Source of the DNA: Jiulongibacter sp966250325
Lineage (GTDB): Bacteria; Bacteroidota; Bacteroidia; Cytophagales; Spirosomataceae
Length of the DNA: 64,000 nt
Direction of reading: 5' to 3'
NCBI GenBank assembly: GCA_966250325.1
Contig: CBINGY010000020.1
Span: forward strand, 5,165-69,164
Shown here: in pieces, positions 45,272 through 54,457 of the stretch
Position numbering within the stretch: position 1 is the stretch's first letter
Layout: each line of letters begins with the position of its first letter
The notes under the pieces: generated by a model
Seen by the model: only the letters and a program-made list of their open reading frames with translations
What the model was told of the DNA's origin: nothing
Databases searched by the model: none
Program-made: the position numbers and the translations under genes

Positions 45272-48169
45272 ATGAATATGTTTAAAAAATTACTAACACT
45301 GAGTTTACTGCTTATGAGTGCTCAGATGATGGCTCAGACCGGAATTATACGCGGAAAAGTAACTGAGTCAACCACCGGAGAAGGGGCTATTGGTGCCACG
45401 GTGACACTGGAAGGTACTACAACCGCTGCCTTCACGGATATTGACGGCGAATTTACCCTGAATGTAGCTCTTGGTTCTCACAATCTGGTGATTAGCTATG
45501 TGGGTTTTCAGAAAAAAACGATAGCTGGTGTGGTGGTATCTTCCCAGAAACCAGAGGTGTATCTTGAAAACATTGTTCTCGATAACGATACCAAAACGCT
45601 TGAAGAGGTCGTAGTGAAAGCTACGATGTTACGTACTTCAGAGGAAGCCATTACCATGATCAAGCATCACTCTTCGGTAATACTTGATGGTATATCCTCC
45701 GCAAAAATGAAAATAACGGGTGATGCTACAGCCGTGGAAGCAGCTAAACGGATCACCGGAGTCTCTATAGAAGGAGGTAAATATGTATATGTAAGGGGTT
45801 TGGGTGACAGATACACCAAGACTACCCTGAACGGCATTGACATCCCGGGACTTGACCCCGACAGAAACTCTCTTCAAATGGATATTTTCCCGACAAGTCT
45901 CGTGGATAACATCATGGTGAGCAAAAACTTCTCAGCAGAAATGCCTGCTGACTTTACAGGAGGTCTCATGAATGTAGAAACCAAAGCCTTTCCTGAAAAT
46001 AAAGTTTTTAACATTTCTTTTGGCACAGGATACAATCCTCAGGCCAACCTGAAATCCAATTTTCTGACTTACGAGGGGGGTAAATATGATAATTTAGGCT
46101 TTGATGACGGCTCCAGAGCTTTGCCGGCACTGGCTACCGGAAGTAATGTTCCAACTCCCATCAGCGGTCATTCCAGAGATGAAGTTACCTCTTTTGTGAA
46201 ATCATTTAATCCTGAACTGGCCACTAGTACCAAAACAAGTCCTTTGAACTATTCAGGTGGAATTACTTTTGGAAATCAACATCTGATAGGCAAAACTTCC
46301 AGAAAACTTGGATACATCCTTTCACTGAATTACAAACTGGATTATCAGTTTTATGATGATGTGAATTACGGTGAATTCCAGCGGTTTCGTGAAGCCAATG
46401 TGACTGATTTGAGGTACGCCACCGTTCAGAACGGACAGTATACCGAAGAAAACGTACTCATTGGTGGTCTGGCTGGCCTGGCTTATAAAGGAAAAAGCAC
46501 CAAAATAAGATTCACGGCGATGCGACTTCAGAACGGGGAGAAGAGAGCCGGTATTTTTGACATAGACAATGACGGAACGGCCGTTGGTCAGTCTGGTTAT
46601 ATTGCGAAATCGAATAACCTGGAGTACAATCAGCGTTCAATGAGTAATTTTTTACTGGGTGGTACGCATTTGGTAAGTAACGATAAACTGGAGATCGACT
46701 GGAAGTTAAGCACCACCTATTCGGTTTCATCTGATCCGGATATCCGCAAAACCGCATTCACGTATACCAATACAGGTACCGTATTCTTCTCTGCCGGTGC
46801 AGGTGGTAACCCATCCAGAATCTGGCGTGATCTGGATGAAGTAAATCAGAACGGTCGAGTGGACCTTTCGTATTCGTACGGCTTTAAGGGCAACGCAGCC
46901 AAATTAAGATTTGGAGCTAATATTCTTCAGAAAGAAAGAAACTACGAGATCAGATTCTTTGATATGCAGTTCTTTGGTTCTCAGAAGTGGGAATCGGATG
47001 ATATCACCTCGGTGCTTGATCCGGTTAATATTTTCCCGAACCGTCCAAATAGCATCTATTATCAGTCGGGCAATAATGATCCCAATCCAAACGAATACAA
47101 TTCAAGAAGTATCAACCAGGGGTACTACGTTTCCAATGAGATGAGTTTCTCTGAAAAACTGAAAGTGATTGCAGGTGTTCGTCTGGAAAACTTTAAACAA
47201 TACCATACCGGTAGAGATCAGAAGTTTGCCAGCGGAGACATAGAAAACGGCAGAAACCTGGAGAATGAAGTGGTATTAAGCTCGGTGAATTTTTTCCCGT
47301 CTCTTAATATGGTTTACAAATTGGGAGAGCTGGCCAATGCCCGTTTGGCGTATGCCAAAACAATCGCCAGACCTTCCTTTAAAGAGTTGTCTTTTGCTCA
47401 GATCATTGACCCGCTTACAAACAGAATATTCAATGGTAGCTTGTTTACTTACTCAGACTGGGATGGTAAACTGGTGGAAACCAATATCGATAATTTTGAC
47501 CTGAGACTGGAGAAGTTCGCAGAGCGTGGTCAGTTGATGTCAATCAGCGGATTCTACAAGCGATTTAAAAATCCGATAGAATTAATCCGTATTCCTGAGC
47601 AGCAGACCAGTACAGAATACCAGCCAAGAAACGTAGGTGACGGTATGGTGCTGGGTGTGGAACTGGAAGTAAACAGAAGCCTGGAGTTTATTTCGCAGGC
47701 TTTAACGAACTGGCAGGTAAATCTTAACTTCTCGGCGGTAAAATCGCAGATTGATATGTCTGACGCCGAGTACAACTCCCGCCTGGAATATGTGAAGGAT
47801 GGCGAAACCATTAAGCCAGTGCGTAAAATGGCGGGCCAGGCTCCTTTCATCGTGAACGGGGGATTCAGCTACAATAACTTTGAAAAAGGTTTTGACATGG
47901 GTCTTTTCTACAATGTGAAAGGAAGTACCCTGAATATCGTGGGTATTGGTCTGTTTCCTGATATCTATACCGAGCCCTTCCATAGTCTTAATTTTGGCCT
48001 GAACAAAAAGCTGGGAGCCGCCGAAAAGCTGTTTCTGGATGTGAAGGTTTCCAATATATTAAATGACACGGTAGATGTTTTGTATAAATCGTATAAGGCA
48101 GATAGTGAGGTTTTCAGCAGCATAAATCCCGGCAGATCGTTCAGTGTTGGCCTCAGCTTTAAACTCTAG
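45272..48169 (+). CDS. TonB-dependent outer membrane receptor
   Basis: The 965-residue protein begins with a signal peptide (ends MMAQT), a CarboxypepD_reg domain (residues ~22-110; IIRGKVTESTTGEGAIGATV), a plug (VKATMLRTSEEAI, AAKRITGVSIEGGKYVYVRGLGDRYTKTTLNG) and an outer-membrane beta-barrel ending FSVGLSFKL. The EGGKYVYVRGLGDRY plug motif is common in receptors that import organic ligands rather than siderophores, but the substrate is unknown. It pairs with the lipoprotein 87 bp upstream. A terminator follows. Confidence 0.93.
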   Translation: MNMFKKLLTLSLLLMSAQMMAQTGIIRGKVTESTTGEGAIGATVTLEGTTTAAFTDIDGEFTLNVALGSHNLVISYVGFQKKTIAGVVVSSQKPEVYLENIVLDNDTKTLEEVVVKATMLRTSEEAITMIKHHSSVILDGISSAKMKITGDATAVEAAKRITGVSIEGGKYVYVRGLGDRYTKTTLNGIDIPGLDPDRNSLQMDIFPTSLVDNIMVSKNFSAEMPADFTGGLMNVETKAFPENKVFNISFGTGYNPQANLKSNFLTYEGGKYDNLGFDDGSRALPALATGSNVPTPISGHSRDEVTSFVKSFNPELATSTKTSPLNYSGGITFGNQHLIGKTSRKLGYILSLNYKLDYQFYDDVNYGEFQRFREANVTDLRYATVQNGQYTEENVLIGGLAGLAYKGKSTKIRFTAMRLQNGEKRAGIFDIDNDGTAVGQSGYIAKSNNLEYNQRSMSNFLLGGTHLVSNDKLEIDWKLSTTYSVSSDPDIRKTAFTYTNTGTVFFSAGAGGNPSRIWRDLDEVNQNGRVDLSYSYGFKGNAAKLRFGANILQKERNYEIRFFDMQFFGSQKWESDDITSVLDPVNIFPNRPNSIYYQSGNNDPNPNEYNSRSINQGYYVSNEMSFSEKLKVIAGVRLENFKQYHTGRDQKFASGDIENGRNLENEVVLSSVNFFPSLNMVYKLGELANARLAYAKTIARPSFKELSFAQIIDPLTNRIFNGSLFTYSDWDGKLVETNIDNFDLRLEKFAERGQLMSISGFYKRFKNPIELIRIPEQQTSTEYQPRNVGDGMVLGVELEVNRSLEFISQALTNWQVNLNFSAVKSQIDMSDAEYNSRLEYVKDGETIKPVRKMAGQAPFIVNGGFSYNNFEKGFDMGLFYNVKGSTLNIVGIGLFPDIYTEPFHSLNFGLNKKLGAAEKLFLDVKVSNILNDTVDVLYKSYKADSEVFSSINPGRSFSVGLSFKL

Positions 48170-48267
48170 TGCAACCCACAGGATCGGAGTGAGCATGATA
48201 AGGAGATGAAGACGTAAGATCCTGTTTATTCAACTCGTATTAAACTTGATTCATATTGGTGAACACA

Positions 48268-48300
48268 AAGTCCCCGGGAATTTTCCCGGGGTTCTTTGTT
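48268..48300 (+). terminator. Rho-independent terminator after the TonB receptor gene
   Basis: TCCCCGGGAA-TTTTCCCGGGG-TTCTTTGTTT: strong GC stem with a T-rich tail. Confidence 0.8.
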
Positions 48301-48378
48301 TGATAATATCCGCATAACATCCGGTTTACAAACGAAAGCTACTTTCGTAACTGAGAACCGCTTAAAAATTTACCCGAA

Positions 48379-48489
48379 ATGGATTTGAAAAAATACACCG
48401 GTGAATTTCTTCAATTTCTTGAACAATACTGGTTTCAGATCTCTCTGCTGCTGTTTATGATCTGGTATTATTCGTTACCTCATAGCTAA
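48379..48489 (+). CDS. 36-residue single-pass membrane microprotein
   Basis: ATG GAT TTG AAA AAA TAC opens a 36-residue frame: charged start MDLKKYTGEFLQFLEQ, then hydrophobic WFQISLLLFMIWYYSLP. It is the only protein-like frame in the gap, and lies downstream of the receptor terminator. The likely product has a short cytoplasmic stub and one membrane helix. Function unknown; it could be a regulator of a neighbouring membrane protein. A TACTTTCG -7-like element lies just upstream (about 48340). Small size makes this a cautious call. Confidence 0.5.
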   Translation: MDLKKYTGEFLQFLEQYWFQISLLLFMIWYYSLPHS

Positions 48490-48593
48490 AGAGACTTGTC
48501 ATTCTGAAAAATCAGCTCTATAGAAATTGGTCGACAATAATCCCGACAGATGAGCCATCTTTTGGGTATAAGATGAAATTATTGCAGTGCAAA

Positions 48594-49718
48594 TCAGGAG
48601 CCAAGCTGCGGGATTCTTTGATTTACACCGCTCTGAATGATACTGTTAAATTCGTGCATCATAGTTTGCTGTCCTTCACTCAGCCAGTTTCTGAAACCGG
48701 AGAGGAGGGTTTTGTCGTACGACTCAATATAGGTTAGGAAATCGTCAAGCACAAAGTTTTTGCGGGCAATTCCGGCACCTAGTTTCTCGGCATCTTTGGC
48801 ATTACATGCCTGTTCAAAATGCCTGGGCACAGGAACCATCATCACGGGCTTCTGCAGATAAATGGCCTCACATACCGACTCAAAACCAGCTGTGGTTACC
48901 AGTCCCTTTGAATTGGCCATCATTTTCAGGAATTTGACCGAATCCAGTTTGTGCACGAAGAGATTCTTTTGAGGCTGGAATACCTCATTCTCCTCTTCAT
49001 GTCTGATAAAACAATGGATTTCAATGTGGTCGTGATTCCGTTGCCAGGCCTTCAGTTGCTCCAAAAGATCTGGATTGGTAAAATAGGCCAGGAAATAATT
49101 ATGCACCGCACTTTTTTCTGACAGAACCTCCTGCCGCATGAGTGGAGGTATGCTTACGATTCTTCCCGAGCTTTCTACCGGGCTTATCGATAAGGCGAGT
49201 AATTTACGAGCCCTCAGGGCCGTAATACGTGTGTTGGTATTGATCAGAAAGCGATCAAGAAGCCTGCCCTGAGGAAACTCAAAAGCCGGATGCAGCAGCA
49301 GATACTGATGAGCAATACAGATCATTGGAGGAGCTGAGAACGGAAACCGCAGTTGGTACACACCCGCCAGGAAGTCGTAAAAATTGATGATGAGATCGGG
49401 TTTATACGAATCTATCCAGGTCTTCATTCTGCCCAGGCTTTTCAAATAGGCGGGGAAAGAGGTAAGATTCCGGACAAAGGTTTTCTGGATACTGAGACCC
49501 GCTCCGTTTTGATTGTAGGCCAGGTTTGGACTGGCAAAATAATGCACCGGTGCCTGAAGTTTATCTTCTATGGACTGCGTGAAGGGCTCCGCCTCTTTCT
49601 GACCTATCAGACAAGCTACCACCTCATGGGTGTTGGCCTGCCTCAGTTGCTGACTCAGACTTACGGCCTGGGTCAGGTGGCCGCGACCTTCGCCCTGAAC
49701 AATAAACAGAATTTTCAT
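48594..49718 (-). CDS. Glycosyltransferase (MurG/GT-B-like)
   Basis: A 374-residue GT-B protein. N-terminal MKILFIVQGEGRGHLTQAVSLSQQLR matches the EGRGH-type Rossmann start of MurG-like UDP-sugar transferases, and the C-terminal domain holds the donor-binding GLVTTAGFESVCEAIYLQKPVMMVPVP. It is 31 bp from the LpxH-like gene on the same strand, which hints at a shared lipid/glycan pathway; that is inference. No membrane helix. Acceptor unknown. Confidence 0.88.
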   Translation of the reverse strand: MKILFIVQGEGRGHLTQAVSLSQQLRQANTHEVVACLIGQKEAEPFTQSIEDKLQAPVHYFASPNLAYNQNGAGLSIQKTFVRNLTSFPAYLKSLGRMKTWIDSYKPDLIINFYDFLAGVYQLRFPFSAPPMICIAHQYLLLHPAFEFPQGRLLDRFLINTNTRITALRARKLLALSISPVESSGRIVSIPPLMRQEVLSEKSAVHNYFLAYFTNPDLLEQLKAWQRNHDHIEIHCFIRHEEENEVFQPQKNLFVHKLDSVKFLKMMANSKGLVTTAGFESVCEAIYLQKPVMMVPVPRHFEQACNAKDAEKLGAGIARKNFVLDDFLTYIESYDKTLLSGFRNWLSEGQQTMMHEFNSIIQSGVNQRIPQLGS

Positions 49719-49749
49719 GGTCTGATGCTGATTTTCATGGCTATAGAAA

Positions 49750-50601
49750 CTATTTCAACTGGAAAAGATGTGCATAACTCAGATCCAGCTCCGGCTCATC
49801 GTCTGGGTGGTAGCCTTTCTCTGAACTGGTACCCGGGCTGTTGTTTTCATAGCTCTTTTGCAAGGAGTAATAAATAATTTCCCAGTTTCCTTCGTGGTCT
49901 TCTACAAGGGCAGACATGTTTTCTACCCAATCTCCTGAATTCATATAAGTTATACCGTTAATGTGTTTAATGGCAGGCTGATGAATGTGCCCGCAAATAA
50001 TTCCGTCGCAGTTCTGGCTTCTGGCCAGTTCAGAAAGCTGCTCTTCAAAGTCAGATACATAATTTACGGCCAGTTTGATCGAGTTTTTTACCCGTTTTGA
50101 TAAGGAATAGTAGGGTAAGCCTTTTGACCGGCGGTAATGATTGTATTTCTTGTTTGCCCAAAGCAGAAAGGTATATCCCAGATCACCGATGTGTGCCAGC
50201 CATTTGATCTTGTTGGTTACCAGGTCAAAAACATCACCGTGAGTAATAAAGTATTTTTTATCACCGCACTCCAGAGTCATGTCCCGTATGATCCGGAAGT
50301 TTCCGCCGATAGAAAACGGCAGCACCTGATCCAGAAAATCATCGTGATTGCCCCGCAGGTAAAATACCCGGGTGTCGGTCTTTTCAATGGTTTTCATGAT
50401 GGCCCGTAGAAAGGCGGTATGCTTCTTTTTCCATGCTCCGTATTTGCGGAGCTGCCAGCCATCGATGATATCGCCGTTGAGAATGAGGCGGTCGCAGCTG
50501 TATTCTTTGATAAAGGCCGTAGCCTCGCGTGCCTTGCTGCCTGAAGTTCCAAGATGAACATCTGACATCACAATGGTTCTGAAATGCCTGGAATTTTGCA
50601 T
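49750..50601 (-). CDS. UDP-2,3-diacylglucosamine diphosphatase-like metallophosphoesterase (LpxH type)
   Basis: The 283-residue protein carries the calcineurin-like metal motifs in order: VMSDVHLGTSG, ILNGDIIDGW, RGNHDDFLD, ITHGDVFDL and CGHIHQPA. This fits the LpxH/UDP-diacylglucosamine pyrophosphatase family that splits UDP-2,3-diacylglucosamine to lipid X in lipid A synthesis. A ~40-residue C-terminal extension (SPGTSSEKGYHPDDEPEL) is longer than in E. coli LpxH. Operon with the downstream GT-B gene is probable. Other lipid A genes are not in the window. Confidence 0.85.
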   Translation of the reverse strand: MQNSRHFRTIVMSDVHLGTSGSKAREATAFIKEYSCDRLILNGDIIDGWQLRKYGAWKKKHTAFLRAIMKTIEKTDTRVFYLRGNHDDFLDQVLPFSIGGNFRIIRDMTLECGDKKYFITHGDVFDLVTNKIKWLAHIGDLGYTFLLWANKKYNHYRRSKGLPYYSLSKRVKNSIKLAVNYVSDFEEQLSELARSQNCDGIICGHIHQPAIKHINGITYMNSGDWVENMSALVEDHEGNWEIIYYSLQKSYENNSPGTSSEKGYHPDDEPELDLSYAHLFQLK

Positions 50602-50693
50602 AGTGCAATTTCCTAAACCATTGTTAGCTGAAAATAATGCAGCCGGAAAGTTTATGTTAAGACAGGAGGTTGAATATTAAGCAGATATAAACA

Positions 50694-50722
50694 AAAAGCC
50701 CCGTCAATTCCTGACAGGGCCT
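50694..50722 (-). terminator. Rho-independent terminator after rplY
   Basis: On the reverse strand GCCCTGTCA-GGAAT-TGACGGGGC followed by TTTTTG, 25 bp past the rplY stop. Confidence 0.85.
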
Positions 50723-50745
50723 TTCTATATTCAGATCTTGACAGC

Positions 50746-51363
50746 TTATTCTGCTGCTTCAGAGCCTTCAGCTCCACCTTCCTCTTCATCATCGGTTGGC
50801 ATAGCTGCACCCATTCTGGCAGATCTAGGAATGGTCACAGTAGCTACCGGATTAGAAACCGGATCAAGTATTTCAAGTCCCGGAAGACTGATTACCTCTA
50901 CTTTCACTGACTGACCAAGCTTTAAAGTGCTAACATTTACGTCAACGTACTCAGGAATATCCTTAACAGGTCCTTTTACGGTGAGCTTACGTAGTTTGTG
51001 CACCATTTTACCCCCCTGGTTAAGACCCGGAGCGTGACCCACAAGACGAATAGGCACCTGAATTTTAATCACTTTTTCAGGAGTGATTTCCAGGAAATCG
51101 GCATGAAGGATAATATCATTTACGGGGTGAAACTGACGAGCCTGCAGAATAGCAGAATAGACAGTACCCTCAATGTTAAGACTCACTTCATAGGCGTCTG
51201 GAGTGTAAATCAAAGGACGGAACAAATACGCCGGGGCATAAAATGAAACCTGCTCTTTGCCGCCGTATAGTACGCATGGTACCTGTCCCTCAGCACGAAG
51301 CTGATTAGACGCCGAACGACCAAGATTCGCTCTTTTAAACCCTACAATCTCGGTTTTCTTCAT
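50746..51363 (-). CDS. rplY: 50S ribosomal protein L25/general stress protein Ctc
   Basis: 205 residues. The N-terminal L25 domain (residues 1-90; KKTEIVGFKRANLGRSASNQLR, AEGQVPCVLYGG) binds 5S rRNA; the TL5/CTC C-terminal beta domain follows (HADFLEI, VPIRLVGHAPGLNQGGKM), plus a Glu-rich acidic tail. It begins 2 bp after prs, so prs and rplY are one operon, an arrangement known widely in bacteria. A terminator follows it. Confidence 0.95.
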   Translation of the reverse strand: MKKTEIVGFKRANLGRSASNQLRAEGQVPCVLYGGKEQVSFYAPAYLFRPLIYTPDAYEVSLNIEGTVYSAILQARQFHPVNDIILHADFLEITPEKVIKIQVPIRLVGHAPGLNQGGKMVHKLRKLTVKGPVKDIPEYVDVNVSTLKLGQSVKVEVISLPGLEILDPVSNPVATVTIPRSARMGAAMPTDDEEEGGAEGSEAAE

Positions 51364-51365
51364 TG

Positions 51366-52316
51366 TTAAAAAGTAATTTGATGTTGATAATTTATAAATA
51401 ACGTGCTTATTGAGCCATTGTCACGAATCCTGCCGATAGCCTTCGCAAAAAGCTCGGCCACGGAGATTACTTTAATTTTCGGATTATCCTGCTTCTGGGG
51501 AATGCTGTCTGTTACGATCAGTTCTTCCAGTACAGAATTGGAGATATTCTCATGAGCATTGTGAGATAATACCGCGTGCGTGCAGATAGCACGTACCGAT
51601 TTCGCACCTCTGTCCATGATAATCTGAGCGGCCTTACACATGGTGCCTCCGGTATCGATCAGGTCATCCACCAGAATCACATTGGCTCCTTCCACATCGC
51701 CGATAAGCTGCATGGAGGCAATTTCATTGGCCTTTTTGCGGTGCTTGTCGCAAATGACGATATCTGCATTGAAATGACTGGCAAATTTTCTTACGCGGGC
51801 CACACCACCTACGTCTGGCGAAGCAAAAATGAGGTTATCCAGTTTTCTGGCTTTCAGATACGGCACAAATACGGATGTACCTTCGAGGTGATCAACAGGG
51901 ATATCAAAAAATCCCTGAATCTGACCTGCATGAAGATCAAGTGTCATGATACGATCTGCACCTGCCGCAGTGAGCATATTAGCTACCAATTTGGCACCTA
52001 CCGCTACTCTCGGGCGGTCTTTTCTATCCTGACGGGCATACCCGAAATACGGAATAACTGCAACCACGTAATGAGCCGAAGCCCTGCGGGCGGCATCTAT
52101 CATGAGAAGCAGCTCCATGATGTTATCGGCATTGGGAAACGTACCCTGGATCAGAAATACGTCACATCCTCTGACAGACTCGTCAAAAGCCACAGATATC
52201 TCACTGTCTGCAAAACGCTTGATTGACATTTTGCCCAGTTCTTTGCCGTAGAAATCGGCCACCATGCTCGAGAGATACTGCGAGTTTGTGCCCGAAAAAA
52301 TCTTAACTTCTGCCAT
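51366..52316 (-). CDS. prs: Ribose-phosphate pyrophosphokinase (PRPP synthetase)
   Basis: 316 residues, usual length. Family signatures: KIFSGTNSQYLS, ADSEISVAFDESVRGCDVFLIQG, the PRPP-binding VDDLIDTGGT, catalytic-loop DKHRKK and the HARPYFGYARQDRKDR region (here VIPYFGYARQDRKDRPR). It converts ribose 5-phosphate and ATP to PRPP for purine, pyrimidine, His and Trp synthesis. First gene of the prs-rplY operon, with a TACTTTTG -7 element 28 bp upstream of its ATG. Confidence 0.97.
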   Translation of the reverse strand: MAEVKIFSGTNSQYLSSMVADFYGKELGKMSIKRFADSEISVAFDESVRGCDVFLIQGTFPNADNIMELLLMIDAARRASAHYVVAVIPYFGYARQDRKDRPRVAVGAKLVANMLTAAGADRIMTLDLHAGQIQGFFDIPVDHLEGTSVFVPYLKARKLDNLIFASPDVGGVARVRKFASHFNADIVICDKHRKKANEIASMQLIGDVEGANVILVDDLIDTGGTMCKAAQIIMDRGAKSVRAICTHAVLSHNAHENISNSVLEELIVTDSIPQKQDNPKIKVISVAELFAKAIGRIRDNGSISTLFINYQHQITF

Positions 52317-52344
52317 TCTGGATGAGGTTTCCGAAAACGAGGTG

Positions 52345-52352
52345 CAAAAGTA
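52345..52352 (-). promoter_or_regulatory. -7 element (TACTTTTG) for prs
   Basis: TAnnTTTG match on the reverse strand 28 nt upstream of the prs ATG; no TTG at the usual spacing. Confidence 0.45.
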
Positions 52353-52401
52353 GGTTTTTATCCTCTTATTTACTATACTTTTTGAGAAGTTTTACAAAGG
52401 T

Positions 52402-52431
52402 TTGAGGCAATTGCTAAAAATGTTATTTTTG
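52402..52431 (+). promoter_or_regulatory. Promoter TTG-N19-TATTTTTG
   Basis: Both elements of the Bacteroidota consensus are present (TTG at 52402-52404, TATTTTTG at 52424-52431, 19-nt spacer), 25 nt upstream of the 52457 ATG. Confidence 0.7.
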
Positions 52432-52456
52432 TTTCAAATCTATATTACCGTATAAC

Positions 52457-52810
52457 ATGCAGTTGTCATTGATTGACCAGGTGCCGGAGTTTACCAAGAA
52501 CTTCTTTCTGGATGTGTATGCTGAAGCCGTAATGGACGGAGGCAATGAAAAAATGCATCTTCAAACTATTGACGGGCAGCAGGTACCTCAAAAATTAAAG
52601 GTGAGCTGCCCAAAGAATCTCATCTCGAAATTTCCGGAGGGAACCATTTACAAGCTGGATACCAAACTGGTGAGGAAGGATGGCAGAAAGCCTTACTTTA
52701 TTGCCGTTAACCGGCGGAATATGAGAAGAGCCATCGAATTTTTTGAATACAATCTGAAGGTGCAGCATGGCTTTGACTACGTGCCGCCTACCAAACGCAC
52801 AGCAAAGTAA
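52457..52810 (+). CDS. Conserved cytoplasmic protein of unknown function
   Basis: 117 residues, no signal or membrane segment. It has a short N-terminal FTKNFFLDVYAEAV helix, a beta-rich middle (VSCPKNLISKFPEGTIYKLDTKLV) and a C-terminal helix RRNMRRAIEFFEYNL. It is flanked by a strong promoter and terminator, so it is its own transcription unit. Its placement beside prs in a core region suggests a lineage-conserved protein; function unknown. Confidence 0.8.
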   Translation: MQLSLIDQVPEFTKNFFLDVYAEAVMDGGNEKMHLQTIDGQQVPQKLKVSCPKNLISKFPEGTIYKLDTKLVRKDGRKPYFIAVNRRNMRRAIEFFEYNLKVQHGFDYVPPTKRTAK

Positions 52811-52816
52811 CTCCGT

Positions 52817-52848
52817 AAATCCCGGTCTGGCAGGCCGGGATTTTTTTA
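52817..52848 (+). terminator. Rho-independent terminator
   Basis: AATCCCGG-TCTGGCAGG-CCGGGATT followed by TTTTT, 8 bp past the 52810 stop. Confidence 0.9.
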
Positions 52849-53047
52849 TGGTTCGCTTTTGTCTCTTCTGCCTTCGGGATTTTTGTTGGTAATCTTGTCT
52901 CTTTCGTAAATAGACGGCTGCTTCGTTCATACGATATCATTTTTCTCAGATCACTCTTTTCCATTAAATAAAAATCAGTCGTCTATGTGGCTGGCATTTT
53001 GTTTAAGTTTCAATTAATCAGGAACTTAGTGTATAAAATAAAATGTC

Positions 53048-54388
53048 ATGAAAATTAAGCTGGGTCATGTTTTACTTTTGTTTGCGGTCTCATTTCTTGC
53101 TGTCAACTGCAAGAAGGATTCGGGGGGTGTAGCTCCTGTCAATGAAATAGTAACCATAGCAGGTGAAAAACTGGAATATGCTGATGAAGGGGAAATAAGC
53201 AACGTGGTGAAACAGGACAATACCGCCGAGGTAGCCCTGGAGGTGATGAAATCACTGGAAAGTTACGACAACTCCAAACTGGTTTTTGATGGTAGCCCGG
53301 CAGAGGTGAAAGCATTAAAAACGGGTCAGGTGGTTCTCTTTGAAGGAAATTCGCTTAGAAAAATAATTTCTATCAATGAATCTGGCGGGAAAACCACCGT
53401 GAATACCACCAATGCCAAATTCAATGAATACTACAAATCTGCGAAGGTCTCCTTTGAAAAGCAGATGTACTGGACACCCGAAAATATCAAAAATGCCCGA
53501 TTCAGGGTAGCAGATGGGAAATTGAGATCTGTAACCGGTACCACAGATGACGGAGTGGAGTTTAGCGGGGAGCTCTCTGGATGGAAACTTAACCTGAAAC
53601 TCACACCCGAAGGAGGGGGCGGACGAAAACTCAATGTGGAATTGACGGCCAAACGGGGAGAAGTAGCAGGAATAGAAGTGAAAGGATTTATCTCTGATTT
53701 TTCAGCAACCAGCGATATCGATATGAACAACGGGAATCTGGATTCCTACAATCACGAGCATAATGACCTGAATGGCGAGCTTGAGGTTAAGTACGCGTTC
53801 CTCTCGCTAAGTGACATTGCACAGATCAGTATTCCACTCGAAATCTCCAGAACTATTCTTGTAAACGGAGTTATTCCGGTAACTTTTACCCTTAAGTGTA
53901 ACCTCAAGGTTTTTCCCGAAATCATTGAAAACAGTACCTGTCAGGCCCATCTGAAACTCACCTACAATGGAACTCAGGGCTTTACCTATAACAACCGGAA
54001 TATAGCCGCCGCAGGCACGCTGGGAGGTTTTGATGTAACCCGAATAGGAGATACTGGTTCTGCATCGGAGGGAATTGTTGGTGTAGGTGTCGGCCTCGAA
54101 TTTCCACGGTTTCAGATAGGAATTTTCCATTCTGTGGTGGTGCCTTATATTCTGAATAACACCAGCGTAACTTCCTATTTTGAAAGTGGATTACCTTTTG
54201 TGCCCGGGCCCTGTAATCAAACCATTTTGGGCCTGAAAGGCGTTGTGGGCGTAGATCTAAGTTTCTTTGGGGTAGGTTTTAGCGGTTCCAGAGATTTGTA
54301 TGAGCGTAAGTCTGAGTGGAAGACTCCCGGGTCTAATTGTCCGGCAGCTATCAGTAACCTTGCTTATTCCGGAGTATTGCCTGAATGA
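53048..54388 (+). CDS. Lipoprotein of unknown function
   Basis: 446 residues with lipoprotein signal (FLAVNC; Cys about residue 21). The rest is beta-rich and without helices, including an ATP-free set of strands such as VVLFEGNSLRKIISINESGGKTTVNT and the Gly-rich RIGDTGSASEGIVGVGVG near the C-terminus. Likely an outer-membrane-attached beta domain. No family recognised. A bidirectional terminator follows. Confidence 0.8.
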   Translation: MKIKLGHVLLLFAVSFLAVNCKKDSGGVAPVNEIVTIAGEKLEYADEGEISNVVKQDNTAEVALEVMKSLESYDNSKLVFDGSPAEVKALKTGQVVLFEGNSLRKIISINESGGKTTVNTTNAKFNEYYKSAKVSFEKQMYWTPENIKNARFRVADGKLRSVTGTTDDGVEFSGELSGWKLNLKLTPEGGGGRKLNVELTAKRGEVAGIEVKGFISDFSATSDIDMNNGNLDSYNHEHNDLNGELEVKYAFLSLSDIAQISIPLEISRTILVNGVIPVTFTLKCNLKVFPEIIENSTCQAHLKLTYNGTQGFTYNNRNIAAAGTLGGFDVTRIGDTGSASEGIVGVGVGLEFPRFQIGIFHSVVVPYILNNTSVTSYFESGLPFVPGPCNQTILGLKGVVGVDLSFFGVGFSGSRDLYERKSEWKTPGSNCPAAISNLAYSGVLPE

Positions 54389-54395
54389 AGGCTTA

Positions 54396-54434
54396 AATAA
54401 AAAGTCCCGGCTTCTGAAACCGGGACTTTCTTTA
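54396..54434. terminator. Bidirectional terminator between the lipoprotein and aconitase genes
   Basis: AAAAGTCCCGG-CTTCTGAAA-CCGGGACTTTCTTT: A-rich left flank and T-rich right flank serve both convergent genes. Confidence 0.85.
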
Positions 54435-54457
54435 TTAAAACGATTTGGCGTGTTTCA

